Notes under the pieces: generated by a model
Seen by the model: the letters and a program-made list of their open reading frames with translations, nothing else
Databases searched by the model: none
Told to the model about the DNA's origin: nothing
Position numbers and translations under genes: made by a program
Part shown: positions 34,598-43,629 of the stretch, one piece after another
How positions within the stretch are numbered: the first letter of the stretch is position 1
Layout: every line of letters starts with the position of its first letter
Source: Stenotrophomonas sp. ISL-67
GTDB taxonomy: Bacteria > Pseudomonadota > Gammaproteobacteria > Xanthomonadales > Xanthomonadaceae
Reading direction: 5' to 3'
DNA length: 64,000 nt
Assembly (NCBI RefSeq): GCF_018612915.1
Contig: NZ_JAGGRL010000006.1
Coordinates: forward strand, 62,001 to 126,000

Positions 34598-36354
34598 CAG
34601 AAAATCTCCATGGTGCTGCGGGCGGCGGCGCCGCCTTCGAGCGGTTCGTTCTGCAGGGCGTGCAGCAGCGCCCACGCCAGATCGGCATGGCCGGTCGTGC
34701 GCGAGCGCCCTGCGGTGTAGGTGGTCTGTCGGCCGCTGGCCGTGCTGGTCTTCTGGATGGCCAGCAGCGACTGAGTCATGTCGGTCCAGCCAGCGTCGTA
34801 TTCCAAGCGCTCGTTCTTGATCACATCGAACGCCTTGAGGACCAGCCGGGTCTTGACCTCCGGCGAGTAGCTGAACGTGGTCAGGCCGGGGAAGAACTGA
34901 CGCACCAGCTGGGCCACGCCCGTGCCCATGCCGGTGGCGTCGATACCGATGTAGGTGACCCAGTAGCGCTGGGTGACCTTCTGGATAAACGCGGCTTGGT
35001 CAGCGAAGTCCATGCCTTTGAACTGGTGGCGTTCGAGCACGCGGAACTTGCCGCCAGGCACTTGCGGAGGCGCCACCACGACGATGCCGGCGCTGTCGCC
35101 CGTCTCGGCCGGGTCGTACCCGATCCAGACCGGTCGGTCGCCGTACGGGCGCATGGCGAAGGGGCTGAAGTCACCGGCCCACTCCACCCAGCTATCGACC
35201 TGGCATGGCTGCAGCATGGTCAGCGGGAAAACGCTGGCGCTGTCGTCCACGAACTCGCACATCAGCAGGTTGGCAAATTCCTCTGCACTGTAGTCGCGGC
35301 GCAGCTCGGCAACGTCGAACAGGTCGCAGCCACGGTCAGCGGCATCAAGCACGGTGACGATCTGGCGCCAGATGGCGTCCTCGCAGCGGCGCCCGCTGCC
35401 CAGCCGGCCGTGGCTGACATCGATCGACACCTGCTGCGAGGTTGGCTTGCCTTTGTTGAAGCGCTCGCCCGTCCAGAAGTCGTAGGCCTCATGGGCCATG
35501 GTGGATGGGGTGCTGAAGTAGGTCTTGCGCCACTTCTTGTGCATCGCCATGCCGCTGGCAACCTTGTTGAGCTGGTTGAACCCGTAGGTCCAGAAGAACT
35601 CATCGAAGTAGAAGTTGCCGTGGTAGCCCTGCGCAGTCCGCGCATTGGTGCCCAGGAAGAACAGCTCCGCGCCGTTGGCCAGCACGATGGGGTCGCCGGT
35701 CAGGTCACGGTCCAGCACCTCCCGCACGAAGCTGCGCATGTAGCCCAGGAAGATATGCGCCTGACTCTTCGATGCGCTCAGGAAGATCTGATTGCGGCCA
35801 CTGATCAGCGCGTCGATCAACGCTTCGCGGGCAAAGTAATAGGTCGCGCCGATCTGGCGCGATTTGAGGATCACACGCGTGCGCTCGTTTCCGGCGCGGT
35901 ACCAATCACGCTGGTAGTCGAAGCACCCGTCGAGGAACGCCTGCTGCAGCCGCTCCACTTCCTCTTCGCTGAACTCGTTCTTGCGGACCTTCTTCTTCGG
36001 GCCGGCGTTGCGGTTGGCCACCGCCGGGTTCAGGTCTGTCTCGTTGCCGCCGCCCTGGTAGCGCTGAATGCGGGCCTGGCGCTCCAGCTGGCGGTGCAGG
36101 AGGTCGATCTCTTTGAAGTCGCCGCCGGTCTTGCCCTCCTTGTGGATCAGGATGGCCAGCCGCGCCTCCAATGCCCCGCCCACGCGCTCGACCGTGTCGG
36201 CGCGGTCCCATTCGTCGCGCGCCTTCCAGCTGTGAACGGTCTTTTCTTTCTCACCGATCAGCTCGCAGATATCGCAGATGCGCCAGCCCATCCAGTACAA
36301 AAACTTTGCCTGGCGGCGGGGATCTACGTTGAGTTTTTCGGCTACGCTTTGCAC
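34597..36354 (-). CDS. P: Large terminase subunit (ATPase), P2 gpP family
   Basis: 585 residues. The N-terminal helix-turn-helix (WMGWRICDICELIGEKEKTV) is followed by the ATPase core with VILKSRQIGATYYFAREALIDAL and the DEFFWTYGF Walker B region. A nuclease domain contains IGYDPAETGDSAGIVVV and IGIDATGMGTGVAQLV. It packages DNA and cuts cos with gpM. It is the first gene of the leftward operon; a late-promoter element lies 49 bases upstream. Confidence 0.95.
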   Translation of the reverse strand: MQSVAEKLNVDPRRQAKFLYWMGWRICDICELIGEKEKTVHSWKARDEWDRADTVERVGGALEARLAILIHKEGKTGGDFKEIDLLHRQLERQARIQRYQGGGNETDLNPAVANRNAGPKKKVRKNEFSEEEVERLQQAFLDGCFDYQRDWYRAGNERTRVILKSRQIGATYYFAREALIDALISGRNQIFLSASKSQAHIFLGYMRSFVREVLDRDLTGDPIVLANGAELFFLGTNARTAQGYHGNFYFDEFFWTYGFNQLNKVASGMAMHKKWRKTYFSTPSTMAHEAYDFWTGERFNKGKPTSQQVSIDVSHGRLGSGRRCEDAIWRQIVTVLDAADRGCDLFDVAELRRDYSAEEFANLLMCEFVDDSASVFPLTMLQPCQVDSWVEWAGDFSPFAMRPYGDRPVWIGYDPAETGDSAGIVVVAPPQVPGGKFRVLERHQFKGMDFADQAAFIQKVTQRYWVTYIGIDATGMGTGVAQLVRQFFPGLTTFSYSPEVKTRLVLKAFDVIKNERLEYDAGWTDMTQSLLAIQKTSTASGRQTTYTAGRSRTTGHADLAWALLHALQNEPLEGGAAARSTMEIF

Positions 36355-36367
36355 CTCTACAGGTTGC

Positions 36368-36390
36368 CTGTCGCCTCGCGCGCGCGACAG
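36368..36390. promoter_or_regulatory. 23-bp dyad in the P-O divergent promoter region
   Basis: CTGTCGC and GCGACAG separated by nine bases, containing an alternating GCGCGCGCG tract. Similar GC-alternating tracts lie downstream of the late-promoter elements of J and V. Confidence 0.5.
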
Positions 36391-36402
36391 TCAAGAAGCC
36401 CC

Positions 36403-36419
36403 GTAGATCATGCGCTTAC
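36403..36419 (-). promoter_or_regulatory. Late-promoter element of the P-Q-com-methylase operon
   Basis: On the minus strand GTAAGCGCATGATCTAC fits GTARGCG-N6-CTAC, shared with elements at 42654-42670 and 46525-46541. It ends 49 bases before the terminase start. It may also serve the divergent O operon, for which no second copy was found. Confidence 0.65.
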
Positions 36420-36509
36420 ACGCTCTTCGCGTTGCCGCGACATATTCCTCACCCGAACATGGGTCATCGCATCGACAACCGATGCGCACTGATACCAGCC
36501 GAGGGCGAG

Positions 36510-37379
36510 ATGGCCAGCAAGACCGACAAGAAACGTTCCCAGTTCTTCCGCGTGGCTGTCGAAGGCGCCACCACCGATGGCCGCGTGATCGAGCGCCAGC
36601 AGATCCTGGACATCGCCGAAACGTACAGCCCGGACGTATACGGCGCCCGCATCTGGGTGGAACACCTCCGCAGCGCGCTGCCGGACAGTCCGTTCCGTGC
36701 CTACGGCGACGTGGTCGCGGTGAAGGCTGAAGAAATCGAGATCGCCGGCAAGAAGAAGATGGCGCTGTTCGCCCAGGTCGAACCGACCAACGACCTGGTG
36801 GATATGGTCAACGTGCGCAAGCAGAAAGTGTTCACCAGCATTGAGATTGCGCCGGAGTTCGCCGACAGCGGCAAAGCCTACCTGTACGGCCTGGGCGTGA
36901 CCGATTCGCCGGCGAGCATCGGTACCAACATGCTGGCCTTCTCGGCCAAGTTTCCCGACGACAGCCCGTTGAAAGACCGCAAGCAGGCGCCGGGCAACGT
37001 CTTCTCCGAAGCGGCCGAAACCGAGATCACCTTCACCGACGTGGAACAGCCCGAGACGCGGCCCGGTCCGGTTGCGGCGCTGCTGTCCAGCCTCGGGCTG
37101 GTCGCCAAGCCGAAGCCCACGCCCGAGGCGAAGAAGGAAGACACCGACTTCGATGTTGCCCAGTTCGCCACCCAGCTCTTCAGCGCGGTGAGCGAGCAGG
37201 ACGCGGCCATGGCCAAGCTGGAGCAGGACAACCGCAATCTGGCCACCCAGGTGCAGAACCTCTCGGCGCAGGTTGCCGGCTTCCACCGGAAGCTGGACGA
37301 CACCCCGCAGTCGCACACCCAACGCCCCGTGGTCGCCGGCTTCAGCGGCGCCAAGGCTAGCGAAGCAACCGACTGCTGA
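36510..37379 (+). CDS. O: Capsid scaffolding/protease protein, P2 gpO family
   Basis: 289 residues from ATG 36510 (MASKTDKKRSQFFRVAVEGA). The protease half shows GARIWVEHLRSALPDSPFRAYG and VTDSPASIGTNMLAFSA with the gpO serine-protease-type residues. The C-terminal part is coiled-coil (FSAVSEQDAAMAKLEQDNRNL), serving as scaffold. It shapes the procapsid and trims capsid proteins. First gene of the rightward operon. Confidence 0.93.
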   Translation: MASKTDKKRSQFFRVAVEGATTDGRVIERQQILDIAETYSPDVYGARIWVEHLRSALPDSPFRAYGDVVAVKAEEIEIAGKKKMALFAQVEPTNDLVDMVNVRKQKVFTSIEIAPEFADSGKAYLYGLGVTDSPASIGTNMLAFSAKFPDDSPLKDRKQAPGNVFSEAAETEITFTDVEQPETRPGPVAALLSSLGLVAKPKPTPEAKKEDTDFDVAQFATQLFSAVSEQDAAMAKLEQDNRNLATQVQNLSAQVAGFHRKLDDTPQSHTQRPVVAGFSGAKASEATDC

Positions 37380-37416
37380 TCGACCCCCACCCTTCTTCAA
37401 GATTCCCGGAGCAACC

Positions 37417-38430
37417 ATGCGCACCGAAACCCGCCTGCAGTACGATCAGTTCACCCAGCGCGTCGCCCAGCTGAACGGCGTGGGCAGCGCCGCCAACACC
37501 TTCGCTGTAGAGCCCTCTGTCCAGCAGACGATGGAGGCCCGCATCCAAGAGAGCAGCGCTTTCTTGAAGGGCATCAACATGCCCGGCGTGATCGACCTCA
37601 AGGGCGAGAAGATCGGCGTGGGCGTGAATGGCACCATCGCCGGTCGTACCGACACCAGCGGCAGCGGCGAACGCCAGCCGGCCGATGTCACCGCGCTGGA
37701 CAGCAACGGCTACGAGTGCGTGCAGACGGACTACGACACCGCCATCCCCTACTCGCGCCTCGACGCCTGGGCCCGCCAGCCTAACTTCCAGACCATCCTG
37801 CGTGATGCGATCATCCAGCGACAGGCGCTGGACCGCATCATGGTCGGATTCAACGGCACAAGCATCGCCAAGACCACCGACCGCGCCCTCAATCCGCTGC
37901 TGCAGGACGTAAACAAGGGCTGGTTCCAGAAGTACCGCGAGCATGCTCCGAGCCGCGTGATGACCGGCGGCGTCACCCCGGGCGCGGTGAAGGTCGGCGG
38001 CGCCGACGCGGACTTCGCCAACCTCGACGCGCTGGTGATGGACCTGGTGTCCAACCTGATCGAGCCGTGGCACCAGAATGACCCGAACCTGGTGGTCATC
38101 CTCGGCCGCAACCTGGTGTTCGACAAGTACTTCCCCATCATCAACAAGGAACTGGCGCCGACGGAGCAGCTGGCCGCGGATCTGGTGCTGGGCACCAAGC
38201 GCATCGGCGGCCTGCAGCCGGTGATCGTGCCGTTCGTGCCTGCCGACGCACTGATGGTCACCTCGCTGGACAACCTGTCGATCTACTGGCAGATCGAAGG
38301 CCGCCGCCGGTACATCATCGAGCAGCCGCACAAGAACCGCGTGGCGAACTTCGAGTCCTCCAACGACGACTACGTAGTCGAGGACTACGGTCGCGGCGCC
38401 CTGGTCGAGAACATCGTGGTTCGGGACTGA
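37417..38430 (+). CDS. N: Major capsid protein, P2 gpN family
   Basis: 337 residues from ATG 37417 (MRTETRLQYDQFTQRVAQLNGV). Family hallmarks are VQQTMEARIQESSAFLKGIN, IQRQALDRIMVGFNGTS and DNLSIYWQIEGRRRYIIEQP. Length is close to P2 gpN (357). It builds the icosahedral head with HK97-type fold. Confidence 0.96.
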   Translation: MRTETRLQYDQFTQRVAQLNGVGSAANTFAVEPSVQQTMEARIQESSAFLKGINMPGVIDLKGEKIGVGVNGTIAGRTDTSGSGERQPADVTALDSNGYECVQTDYDTAIPYSRLDAWARQPNFQTILRDAIIQRQALDRIMVGFNGTSIAKTTDRALNPLLQDVNKGWFQKYREHAPSRVMTGGVTPGAVKVGGADADFANLDALVMDLVSNLIEPWHQNDPNLVVILGRNLVFDKYFPIINKELAPTEQLAADLVLGTKRIGGLQPVIVPFVPADALMVTSLDNLSIYWQIEGRRRYIIEQPHKNRVANFESSNDDYVVEDYGRGALVENIVVRD

Positions 38431-38434
38431 CGCC

Positions 38435-39142
38435 ATGGCCAGCAGTCCCGCCAAGCGTCACCTGCAGCGCGTCCTGGCCGAACAGGCTGCGACCGCTGCT
38501 GCCGGCACCAGCTTGATGGCCGGCACCACGATCTACCAGCAGATGCAGCTACAGCTGGCCAGCGACCGCGCCCGACTGAAACAGATCCAGTCGGGCGAGG
38601 GCAAGGCCAAGCTCAAGGCGGTGCTGCTGCCGGAGTACTCCGACTACGTCGACGGCGTATTGGCCGCCGACCAGGGCGGTGCAGACGACGTAGTGGCCAC
38701 GGTGATGCTGTGGAACATTGACGCCGGCAACTTCGACCGTGGCTTGGACATCGCCGGCTACGTACTGGCACACCGCATTGCCATGCCCGACCAGTTCAGC
38801 CGCACCACCGGCTGCCTGGTTGCCGAGGAAGTAGCCGTGGCCGCGCTCAACGCCCAGAAGACCAGCGGCGAGTTCGACCAGGGCGTATTGGACCGGGCGG
38901 TGGCATTGACCGAAGGCCACGACATGCCCGATCAGGTGCGCGCCAAGCTGCTGCTCGCCAGGGCGCGCGGCTTGCTGCAGACCGACACCGGGCAACTGCC
39001 GCTGACGGCCGACGCGGTCGACTTGGCCGTCACCGACCTGGTGCGCGCGATCCAGCTGCACGATTCGTGCGGCGGCAAGAAGGATCTGGAAGGCGCCCAG
39101 CGCCTGCAGAAGAAATTCGCGGGCAACCAGTCCAACGACTGA
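38435..39142 (+). CDS. M: Small terminase subunit (endonuclease), P2 gpM family
   Basis: 235 residues, highly helical. Typical gpM sequence: SPAKRHLQRVLAEQ at the start, YVDGVLAADQGGADDVVATV and VMLWNIDAGNFDRGLDIAGYVL. It binds cos and works with gpP. Starts 5 bases after the capsid stop. Confidence 0.93.
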   Translation: MASSPAKRHLQRVLAEQAATAAAGTSLMAGTTIYQQMQLQLASDRARLKQIQSGEGKAKLKAVLLPEYSDYVDGVLAADQGGADDVVATVMLWNIDAGNFDRGLDIAGYVLAHRIAMPDQFSRTTGCLVAEEVAVAALNAQKTSGEFDQGVLDRAVALTEGHDMPDQVRAKLLLARARGLLQTDTGQLPLTADAVDLAVTDLVRAIQLHDSCGGKKDLEGAQRLQKKFAGNQSND

Positions 39143-39246
39143 TCCGCACAACGAGCGTCCCCGCGACCCCGCCGGCTCGGGGCTGATCACCAGGCTTCTC
39201 TCCCCTGGTGTGACGCCCCGACCACCGGCGACTTATTGAGGCCACC

Positions 39247-39714
39247 ATGAGCAGCTTCACCGCCAACGCATCGCCCAGCCAGCCGCAGAACCCGGTCACC
39301 GCCGGCCCGTTTTGGCCTGAGATCGATATCGCCGCGCTGCGTGAAGCGATTCGCCTCACCGGTGACGTAACGGCGGCCCGGATGCGCAGCGTGGTGGTCA
39401 GCGCCGTAATGTCGGTCACCCGCGAGCTGGTCGATTACCGGGTGGCCAAGGAGAAGGCCGGCCACGTGCGGCTGGCCGACGTGCCTTCCGACCAGGTCGA
39501 CGGCGTGTCCCAGCTGGTCCAGCTCTACCGGCAGGCCGTGTACTGCGCCACGGCGGTCGTGCTGCATGAGCGTTATCGCTCGTACGACGCAACCGCACAG
39601 GGCAACCAGCGCGCCGATGACCTGACGCCAACCATTGATGAGATCCGCCGCGACCAGCGCAACGCCATCAGCGATCTGCTGGGGCAGCGGCGGGTAACGG
39701 CGGAGCTGATCTGA
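39247..39714 (+). CDS. L: Head completion/stabilisation protein, P2 gpL family
   Basis: 155 residues. Matches gpL: FWPEIDIAALREAIRLTGDVTAARM, AGHVRLADVPSDQVDG and YDATAQGNQRADDLTPTIDE. It seals the portal after packaging. The stop overlaps the start of X by one base; a 104-base gap separates it from M. Confidence 0.93.
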   Translation: MSSFTANASPSQPQNPVTAGPFWPEIDIAALREAIRLTGDVTAARMRSVVVSAVMSVTRELVDYRVAKEKAGHVRLADVPSDQVDGVSQLVQLYRQAVYCATAVVLHERYRSYDATAQGNQRADDLTPTIDEIRRDQRNAISDLLGQRRVTAELI

Positions 39715-39929
39715 TGCGCGTGGTGGCCATGCAGGGCGACACCCTTGATGCGTTGTGCCATCGGCATCTGGGCACCACCGCCGGCATGGTCGAACAGGTG
39801 CTGGCACTGAACTACGGGATCAGCCTGCATGGGCCGGTCCTGCCACTGGGTACCGTGGTGGTCCTTCCCGATGTACCCACCCCTTCCGCCGGCGCCGTGA
39901 CGCGCCCCCTGATCCAGCTTTGGGACTGA
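39714..39929 (+). CDS. X: Tail protein X (LysM-like), P2 gpX family
   Basis: 71 residues. VVAMQGDTLDALCHRHLG and VLPLGTVVVLPD follow the P2 gpX/LysM pattern; the protein locates to the tail-tip side and is needed for tail assembly. Confidence 0.92.
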   Translation: MRVVAMQGDTLDALCHRHLGTTAGMVEQVLALNYGISLHGPVLPLGTVVVLPDVPTPSAGAVTRPLIQLWD

Positions 39930-39931
39930 CG

Positions 39932-40285
39932 ATGACCGAACCCACCTCCACCGGAAGCATGGTTGCACTGGCCACTGGCGTCGGCCTTGCATCGCTGCTG
40001 CCTGGCATTGACGCGGACGCCTTCATTGGCGCCTTCGCCGGCGCCACCCTGTTCGTTGTGTCCGCCAAGGATCTTTCGATCTGGAAGCGGCTGATCTACC
40101 TGGCCATCAGCGTGGTGGCTGGCTACCTGGGCGGCACCGAGGTCATGCGTCGGTTTGACGTGGCCTCCAGTGGTCTGGCCGCGTTCTTCTGCGCCGCCAC
40201 GATCATCACCCTCACCCTGGCCCTGATCGAGCGCAGCCGCACCGCCGATCCGGCCCGCATCCCGCGTGGAGGCACCGATGGCTGA
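39932..40285 (+). CDS. Putative phage holin (first of two membrane lysis proteins)
   Basis: 117 residues from ATG 39932. Three hydrophobic segments (about 9-26, 30-47 and 57-105 split in two) with few charges, a position directly before a second membrane protein and the endolysin, and overlap of 8 bases with the next gene all support a holin or antiholin. Sequence family not named with certainty. Confidence 0.75.
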   Translation: MTEPTSTGSMVALATGVGLASLLPGIDADAFIGAFAGATLFVVSAKDLSIWKRLIYLAISVVAGYLGGTEVMRRFDVASSGLAAFFCAATIITLTLALIERSRTADPARIPRGGTDG

Positions 40286-40559
40286 GTTTCTGAGTACCGG
40301 CACCCTGCTGTGCTGCCTTGCCATCTGCGTACGTCTGCTCACCTACCGACCAGCCGAGGACGCGCGTCACCGCCACGGTGTGGCCTGGTGCGCCTGGCTG
40401 TTGATCGCTGCCACCGGCGGGCAAGCCCTGCAGATCATCCTGCAGGGCGCCAAGGCGCCCACCAGCGGCTGGCAGCTGATGCTGCTGGTCGTCCTGCTGG
40501 TGACAACCTACCGGGCGCGCGGCAACGTCGCCCACCTGTTCGGAGTGGATAGACCGTGA
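40278..40559 (+). CDS. Putative phage holin/antiholin (second)
   Basis: 93 residues from ATG 40278 (MAEFLSTGTLLCCLAICVRL) with three hydrophobic segments (about 5-22, 36-57 and 66-80). Lies directly upstream of the endolysin, overlapping its GTG start. One of the two adjacent membrane proteins should be the hole-forming holin and the other its regulator. Confidence 0.78.
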   Translation: MAEFLSTGTLLCCLAICVRLLTYRPAEDARHRHGVAWCAWLLIAATGGQALQIILQGAKAPTSGWQLMLLVVLLVTTYRARGNVAHLFGVDRP

Positions 40560-41191
40560 TCACCGCCACCCAGCTCGCCCAGGCAATGCAGTGCCCCCTT
40601 CCCCGCGCTCAGCGCTGGGTGGAGCCGCTCAATGTCGCCATGAAGCGGTTCGGGATCTCCACGCCACTGCGTGCCGCGCATTTTCTGGCCCAGCTGGGCC
40701 ACGAAAGCCTGAGCCTGGGCCGTGTGGAGGAGAACCTGAGCTACAGCCGCGAGCGCCTGCTGGAGGTGTTCGGCAAGTACGTCAAGCCGGATGAGGCGGC
40801 GGGGTTCGTCCACCAGCCGGTCAAACTCGGCAATCGGGTCTACGCCAAGCGCAACGGCAACGGCGCCGAGTCCAGCGGTGACGGCTACCGCTACCGTGGC
40901 CGTGGGCCGATGATGCACACCGGACGCGGCAACTATCGCCGCATCGGAGAGCTGATCGGCCAGCCGCTGGAAGAACTGCCCGCGCTGTTGCTTGAGCCGG
41001 AGACCGGCGCCATGGCGGCTGCGGCGTTCTGGGCCGACAACGGCCTCAACGCCCACGCCGACCAGCGCGACGTGCTGGCGGTCAGCCGCGTCGTGAACCT
41101 GGGCAACGCCCGCTCCCGTGCCACTCCCAATGGGTTCGCCGACCGCACAGCGCGCCTGCAGCGCTGCATGGCCGCGCTGGGGGTGCGCTGA
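40556..41191 (+). CDS. Endolysin, GH19 chitinase-like muramidase
   Basis: 211 residues from GTG 40556. The GH19 features are AAHFLAQLGHESLSLGRVEENL (the HE pair with catalytic glutamate) and DGYRYRGRGPMMHTGRGNY. It cleaves peptidoglycan at the end of infection. No signal or SAR segment is seen, so export depends on the holin. Confidence 0.93.
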   Translation: MITATQLAQAMQCPLPRAQRWVEPLNVAMKRFGISTPLRAAHFLAQLGHESLSLGRVEENLSYSRERLLEVFGKYVKPDEAAGFVHQPVKLGNRVYAKRNGNGAESSGDGYRYRGRGPMMHTGRGNYRRIGELIGQPLEELPALLLEPETGAMAAAAFWADNGLNAHADQRDVLAVSRVVNLGNARSRATPNGFADRTARLQRCMAALGVR

Positions 41192-41712
41192 TGCTCAACC
41201 GTGCCATCGTCCTGGTCGTGCTGCTGCTTGCCGTTGCCGGATTGGCCACCTGCCAGCAGCAGCGCATTAGCCACGCCAACAGCGAGCGCGATGAGGCCAA
41301 GGCTGACCTTGCTTCCGCCAATGCCACCAACGCCGCACTGAAGCGCAAGCTGGACCTTGCCCAGGGCACCACCCGCACCGTGACCGAGTACGTGGATCGC
41401 GTGCAGGTGGTCCGTGAGCGCGGCGCCACCATCGTCAAAGAGGTTCCTGTTTATGTCACTGCGAATGCTGATGCTGCCTGCACTGTGCCTGCTGGCTTCG
41501 TGCGCCTCCACGACACCGCAGCGAGCGGCGACGCCCTCGCCGGAGTTGCCGGAGATCCTGATGCGCCCGCCCCCGGCGTTACGCTCTCTGCCGTCGCCGA
41601 GACCGTCGCCGACAACTATGCAACCCACCACGCCACCGTCGCCCAGGTGATCGGCCTGCAGGCGCTGGCAAAGCAGCTGCACACCGCCCTGCAGCAGTGT
41701 GACGCGCCATGA
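41191..41712 (+). CDS. Inner-membrane spanin (Rz-like)
   Basis: 173 residues. One N-terminal membrane segment (MLNRAIVLVVLLLAVAGLAT) followed by a coiled-coil periplasmic region (SERDEAKADLASANATNAALK). It pairs with the outer-membrane spanin encoded inside it to fuse the two membranes. Overlaps the endolysin and R genes. Confidence 0.85.
   Translation: MLNRAIVLVVLLLAVAGLATCQQQRISHANSERDEAKADLASANATNAALKRKLDLAQGTTRTVTEYVDRVQVVRERGATIVKEVPVYVTANADAACTVPAGFVRLHDTAASGDALAGVAGDPDAPAPGVTLSAVAETVADNYATHHATVAQVIGLQALAKQLHTALQQCDAP
41453..41650 (+). CDS. Outer-membrane spanin lipoprotein (Rz1-like), nested
   Basis: 65 residues in another frame, wholly within the Rz-like gene. MSLRMLMLPALCLLASC is a lipoprotein signal with the cysteine at 17; the mature part is proline-rich (LPEILMRPPPALRSLP), exactly the Rz1 style. 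Start ATG 41453. Confidence 0.85.
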   Translation: MSLRMLMLPALCLLASCASTTPQRAATPSPELPEILMRPPPALRSLPSPRPSPTTMQPTTPPSPR

Positions 41713-42194
41713 AGAAGCCGCAGCAGCTGCGCGATCACCTCGTTGCCGCGATCCCGACGCTGGCCGACAACCCAGACCGCCTGTTGATCTTCGTAGAAGG
41801 CGGCGGTGTGGCCGGCACTTACAAGCCGGGGCTGTGCTTTGAGTACCGATACACGCTGGAGCTGGTGCTGACCGATTTCGCCGGATCGCCGGAGGCCGTG
41901 ATGCTCCCGCTGATGCAGTGGCTGACCCGCCATCAATCCGAGCTGCTGGCCAACCCTTCCAACCGGGAGAAGTTAAGCTTTGAAGTAGATGTGCTGTCCG
42001 ATGACCTGGTCGACCTCGCTATCAAGCTGCCGCTGACCGAGCGTATGAAGATCCACCGCGATGACCAGGGCAACCTGCAGCTGCAGCACCTGACTGAACC
42101 GCCGGCTGAGGGCGAACACGCCGACACGCTCGCCGGCGGCGCCCTGTTCGACGCCGGCGTGCTGGTGGCCACCCTGCCCGCCATCACGGCATGA
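41709..42194 (+). CDS. R: Tail completion protein, P2 gpR family
   Basis: 161 residues. MKKPQQLRDHLVAAIPTLADNP and LMQWLTRHQSELLANP are gpR hallmarks. Works with gpS in joining tails to heads. Confidence 0.92.
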   Translation: MKKPQQLRDHLVAAIPTLADNPDRLLIFVEGGGVAGTYKPGLCFEYRYTLELVLTDFAGSPEAVMLPLMQWLTRHQSELLANPSNREKLSFEVDVLSDDLVDLAIKLPLTERMKIHRDDQGNLQLQHLTEPPAEGEHADTLAGGALFDAGVLVATLPAITA

Positions 42195-42652
42195 GCGAGG
42201 ACTTGCAGCGGCTGGAGGCTTGGGTTGGGCCGTTGCTACAGCGCCTGCAGCCGGCCGAGCGCAGCCGCCTGAGCCGCAAGGTCGGTATGGCCCTGCGCCG
42301 CGCCCAGCAGAAGCGCATCGCCGCCCAGCAGAATCCGGACGGTTCCCCATATGCCCCGCGTCGCGCGCCTACGCCGCGCCGCGCCAAGGCCGGCCGGATC
42401 AAGCGCGGCGCGATGTTTGCCAAGATCCGGCAGGCGCGGCACCTGCGCGTGCGCACCAGCGCCCAGGAAGTGAGCGTGGGCTTCACCGGTCGCGTCTCAC
42501 GCATTGCCCGCATCCATCAGGAAGGGCGCTCGGACGCGGTGGGCTCCAACGGTCTGAGGGTCACCTACCAGCGCCGCCTGCTGCTGGGCTTCACCCAAGC
42601 CGATGAGCAGCTGGTGCGCGAGCTGATTCTTGACCATCTGGCTGGGCAATAG
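42191..42652 (+). CDS. S: Tail completion/virion morphogenesis protein, P2 gpS family
   Basis: 153 residues. LSRKVGMALRRAQQKRIAAQQN and DGSPYAPRR are the conserved gpS/Mu gpG-type segments. Overlaps R by 4 bases; last gene before the J promoter region. Confidence 0.92.
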   Translation: MSEDLQRLEAWVGPLLQRLQPAERSRLSRKVGMALRRAQQKRIAAQQNPDGSPYAPRRAPTPRRAKAGRIKRGAMFAKIRQARHLRVRTSAQEVSVGFTGRVSRIARIHQEGRSDAVGSNGLRVTYQRRLLLGFTQADEQLVRELILDHLAGQ

Positions 42653-42653
42653 C

Positions 42654-42670
42654 GTAGGCGCGGCTGCTAC
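42654..42670 (+). promoter_or_regulatory. Late-promoter element upstream of J
   Basis: GTAGGCGCGGCTGCTAC, fitting GTARGCG-N6-CTAC. It starts right after the S stop and lies 69 bases before J. An alternating GC tract (GCGCGCGCGC, 42691-42700) follows. Confidence 0.65.
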
Positions 42671-42738
42671 ATGCCGGCCCCGCCGACCACGCGCGCGCGC
42701 GATGGGAAGCTGGAATTACCCCTCCAGCCGGTGCCGCC

Positions 42739-43629
42739 GTGTCCACGTTTACCGCCATCGAAGTCGACAAGCTGCCGGCGCCGGACATTTTTGAGCAACG
42801 CACCTTCGAGTCGATCCTCGCCGAGCGCCTGGCCGAGTTCCGCCGGCTCTGCCCGGACTACACCGCTGTCGTTGAGTCCGACCCGGTAATCAAGATTCTG
42901 CAGTGCAGCGCTTACCGCGAAATGCTGCTGTGTGAGCAGTTCAACCAGCGCGCTCGCGGCCTGATGCTGCCCTACTCCCAAGGCGGCGACCTGGACAACC
43001 TCGCCGTACCCTACGGCGTCCAGCGCAAGCTGATTACGTCGGCTGATCCAGAGGCCGGGACGCCTGCACGATATGAGAGCGACGAGGACTTCCGCCGGCG
43101 GGTTCAGCTAGCGCCCGAAGGGCTGTCCGTGGCCGGGCCGGAGGGCTCCTACATCTTCCACACCTTGTCGGCCCACGTGGACGTATTGGATGCCAGCGTG
43201 CACAGCCCGTCCCCGGCCAAGGTGGTCGTGACAATCCTGTCCCGCCTCGGAGATGGCACGCCCGATTCCGCCCTACTCGCTGCGGTCGAAGCCGCACTGC
43301 TCAACGGTAACGTTCGACCTCTGACCGACCAGGTGACCGTCGCGGGCGCCGAGGTACTGCCGTATGAGATCCGCGCGGAGCTGACCACGTTCAATGGCCC
43401 AGACAGCGGCCTGGTGATCGCGGAAGCCAACCGACGCGTCGAGCAGTTCCGCAGCCAGTCGCAGCGCCTGGGCCGTGACGTGCCACTGTCGGCACTGTAC
43501 GCGGTGCTGCATGTCGAGGGCGTGCAGCGCGTCAACCTACTCAGTCCGACCGCCGACATCATCGTCAACGCACAGTCAGCCGCGTTCTGCACCGCCGCGT
43601 CCATCGCGCACGTGGGAACCAATGACTGA
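42739..43629 (+). CDS. J: Baseplate assembly protein J
   Basis: 296 residues from GTG 42739. TAIEVDKLPAPDIFEQRTFE, ILQCSAYREMLLCEQFNQRAR and GGDLDNLAVPYGVQR are diagnostic of gpJ, an edge protein of the P2 baseplate wedge. Overlaps gene I by 8 bases. Confidence 0.94.
   Translation: MSTFTAIEVDKLPAPDIFEQRTFESILAERLAEFRRLCPDYTAVVESDPVIKILQCSAYREMLLCEQFNQRARGLMLPYSQGGDLDNLAVPYGVQRKLITSADPEAGTPARYESDEDFRRRVQLAPEGLSVAGPEGSYIFHTLSAHVDVLDASVHSPSPAKVVVTILSRLGDGTPDSALLAAVEAALLNGNVRPLTDQVTVAGAEVLPYEIRAELTTFNGPDSGLVIAEANRRVEQFRSQSQRLGRDVPLSALYAVLHVEGVQRVNLLSPTADIIVNAQSAAFCTAASIAHVGTND

Noticed and set aside
34552..36492. Open frame of 646 codons on the plus strand
   Set aside because: Antisense to the terminase gene P, which is clearly the real gene.
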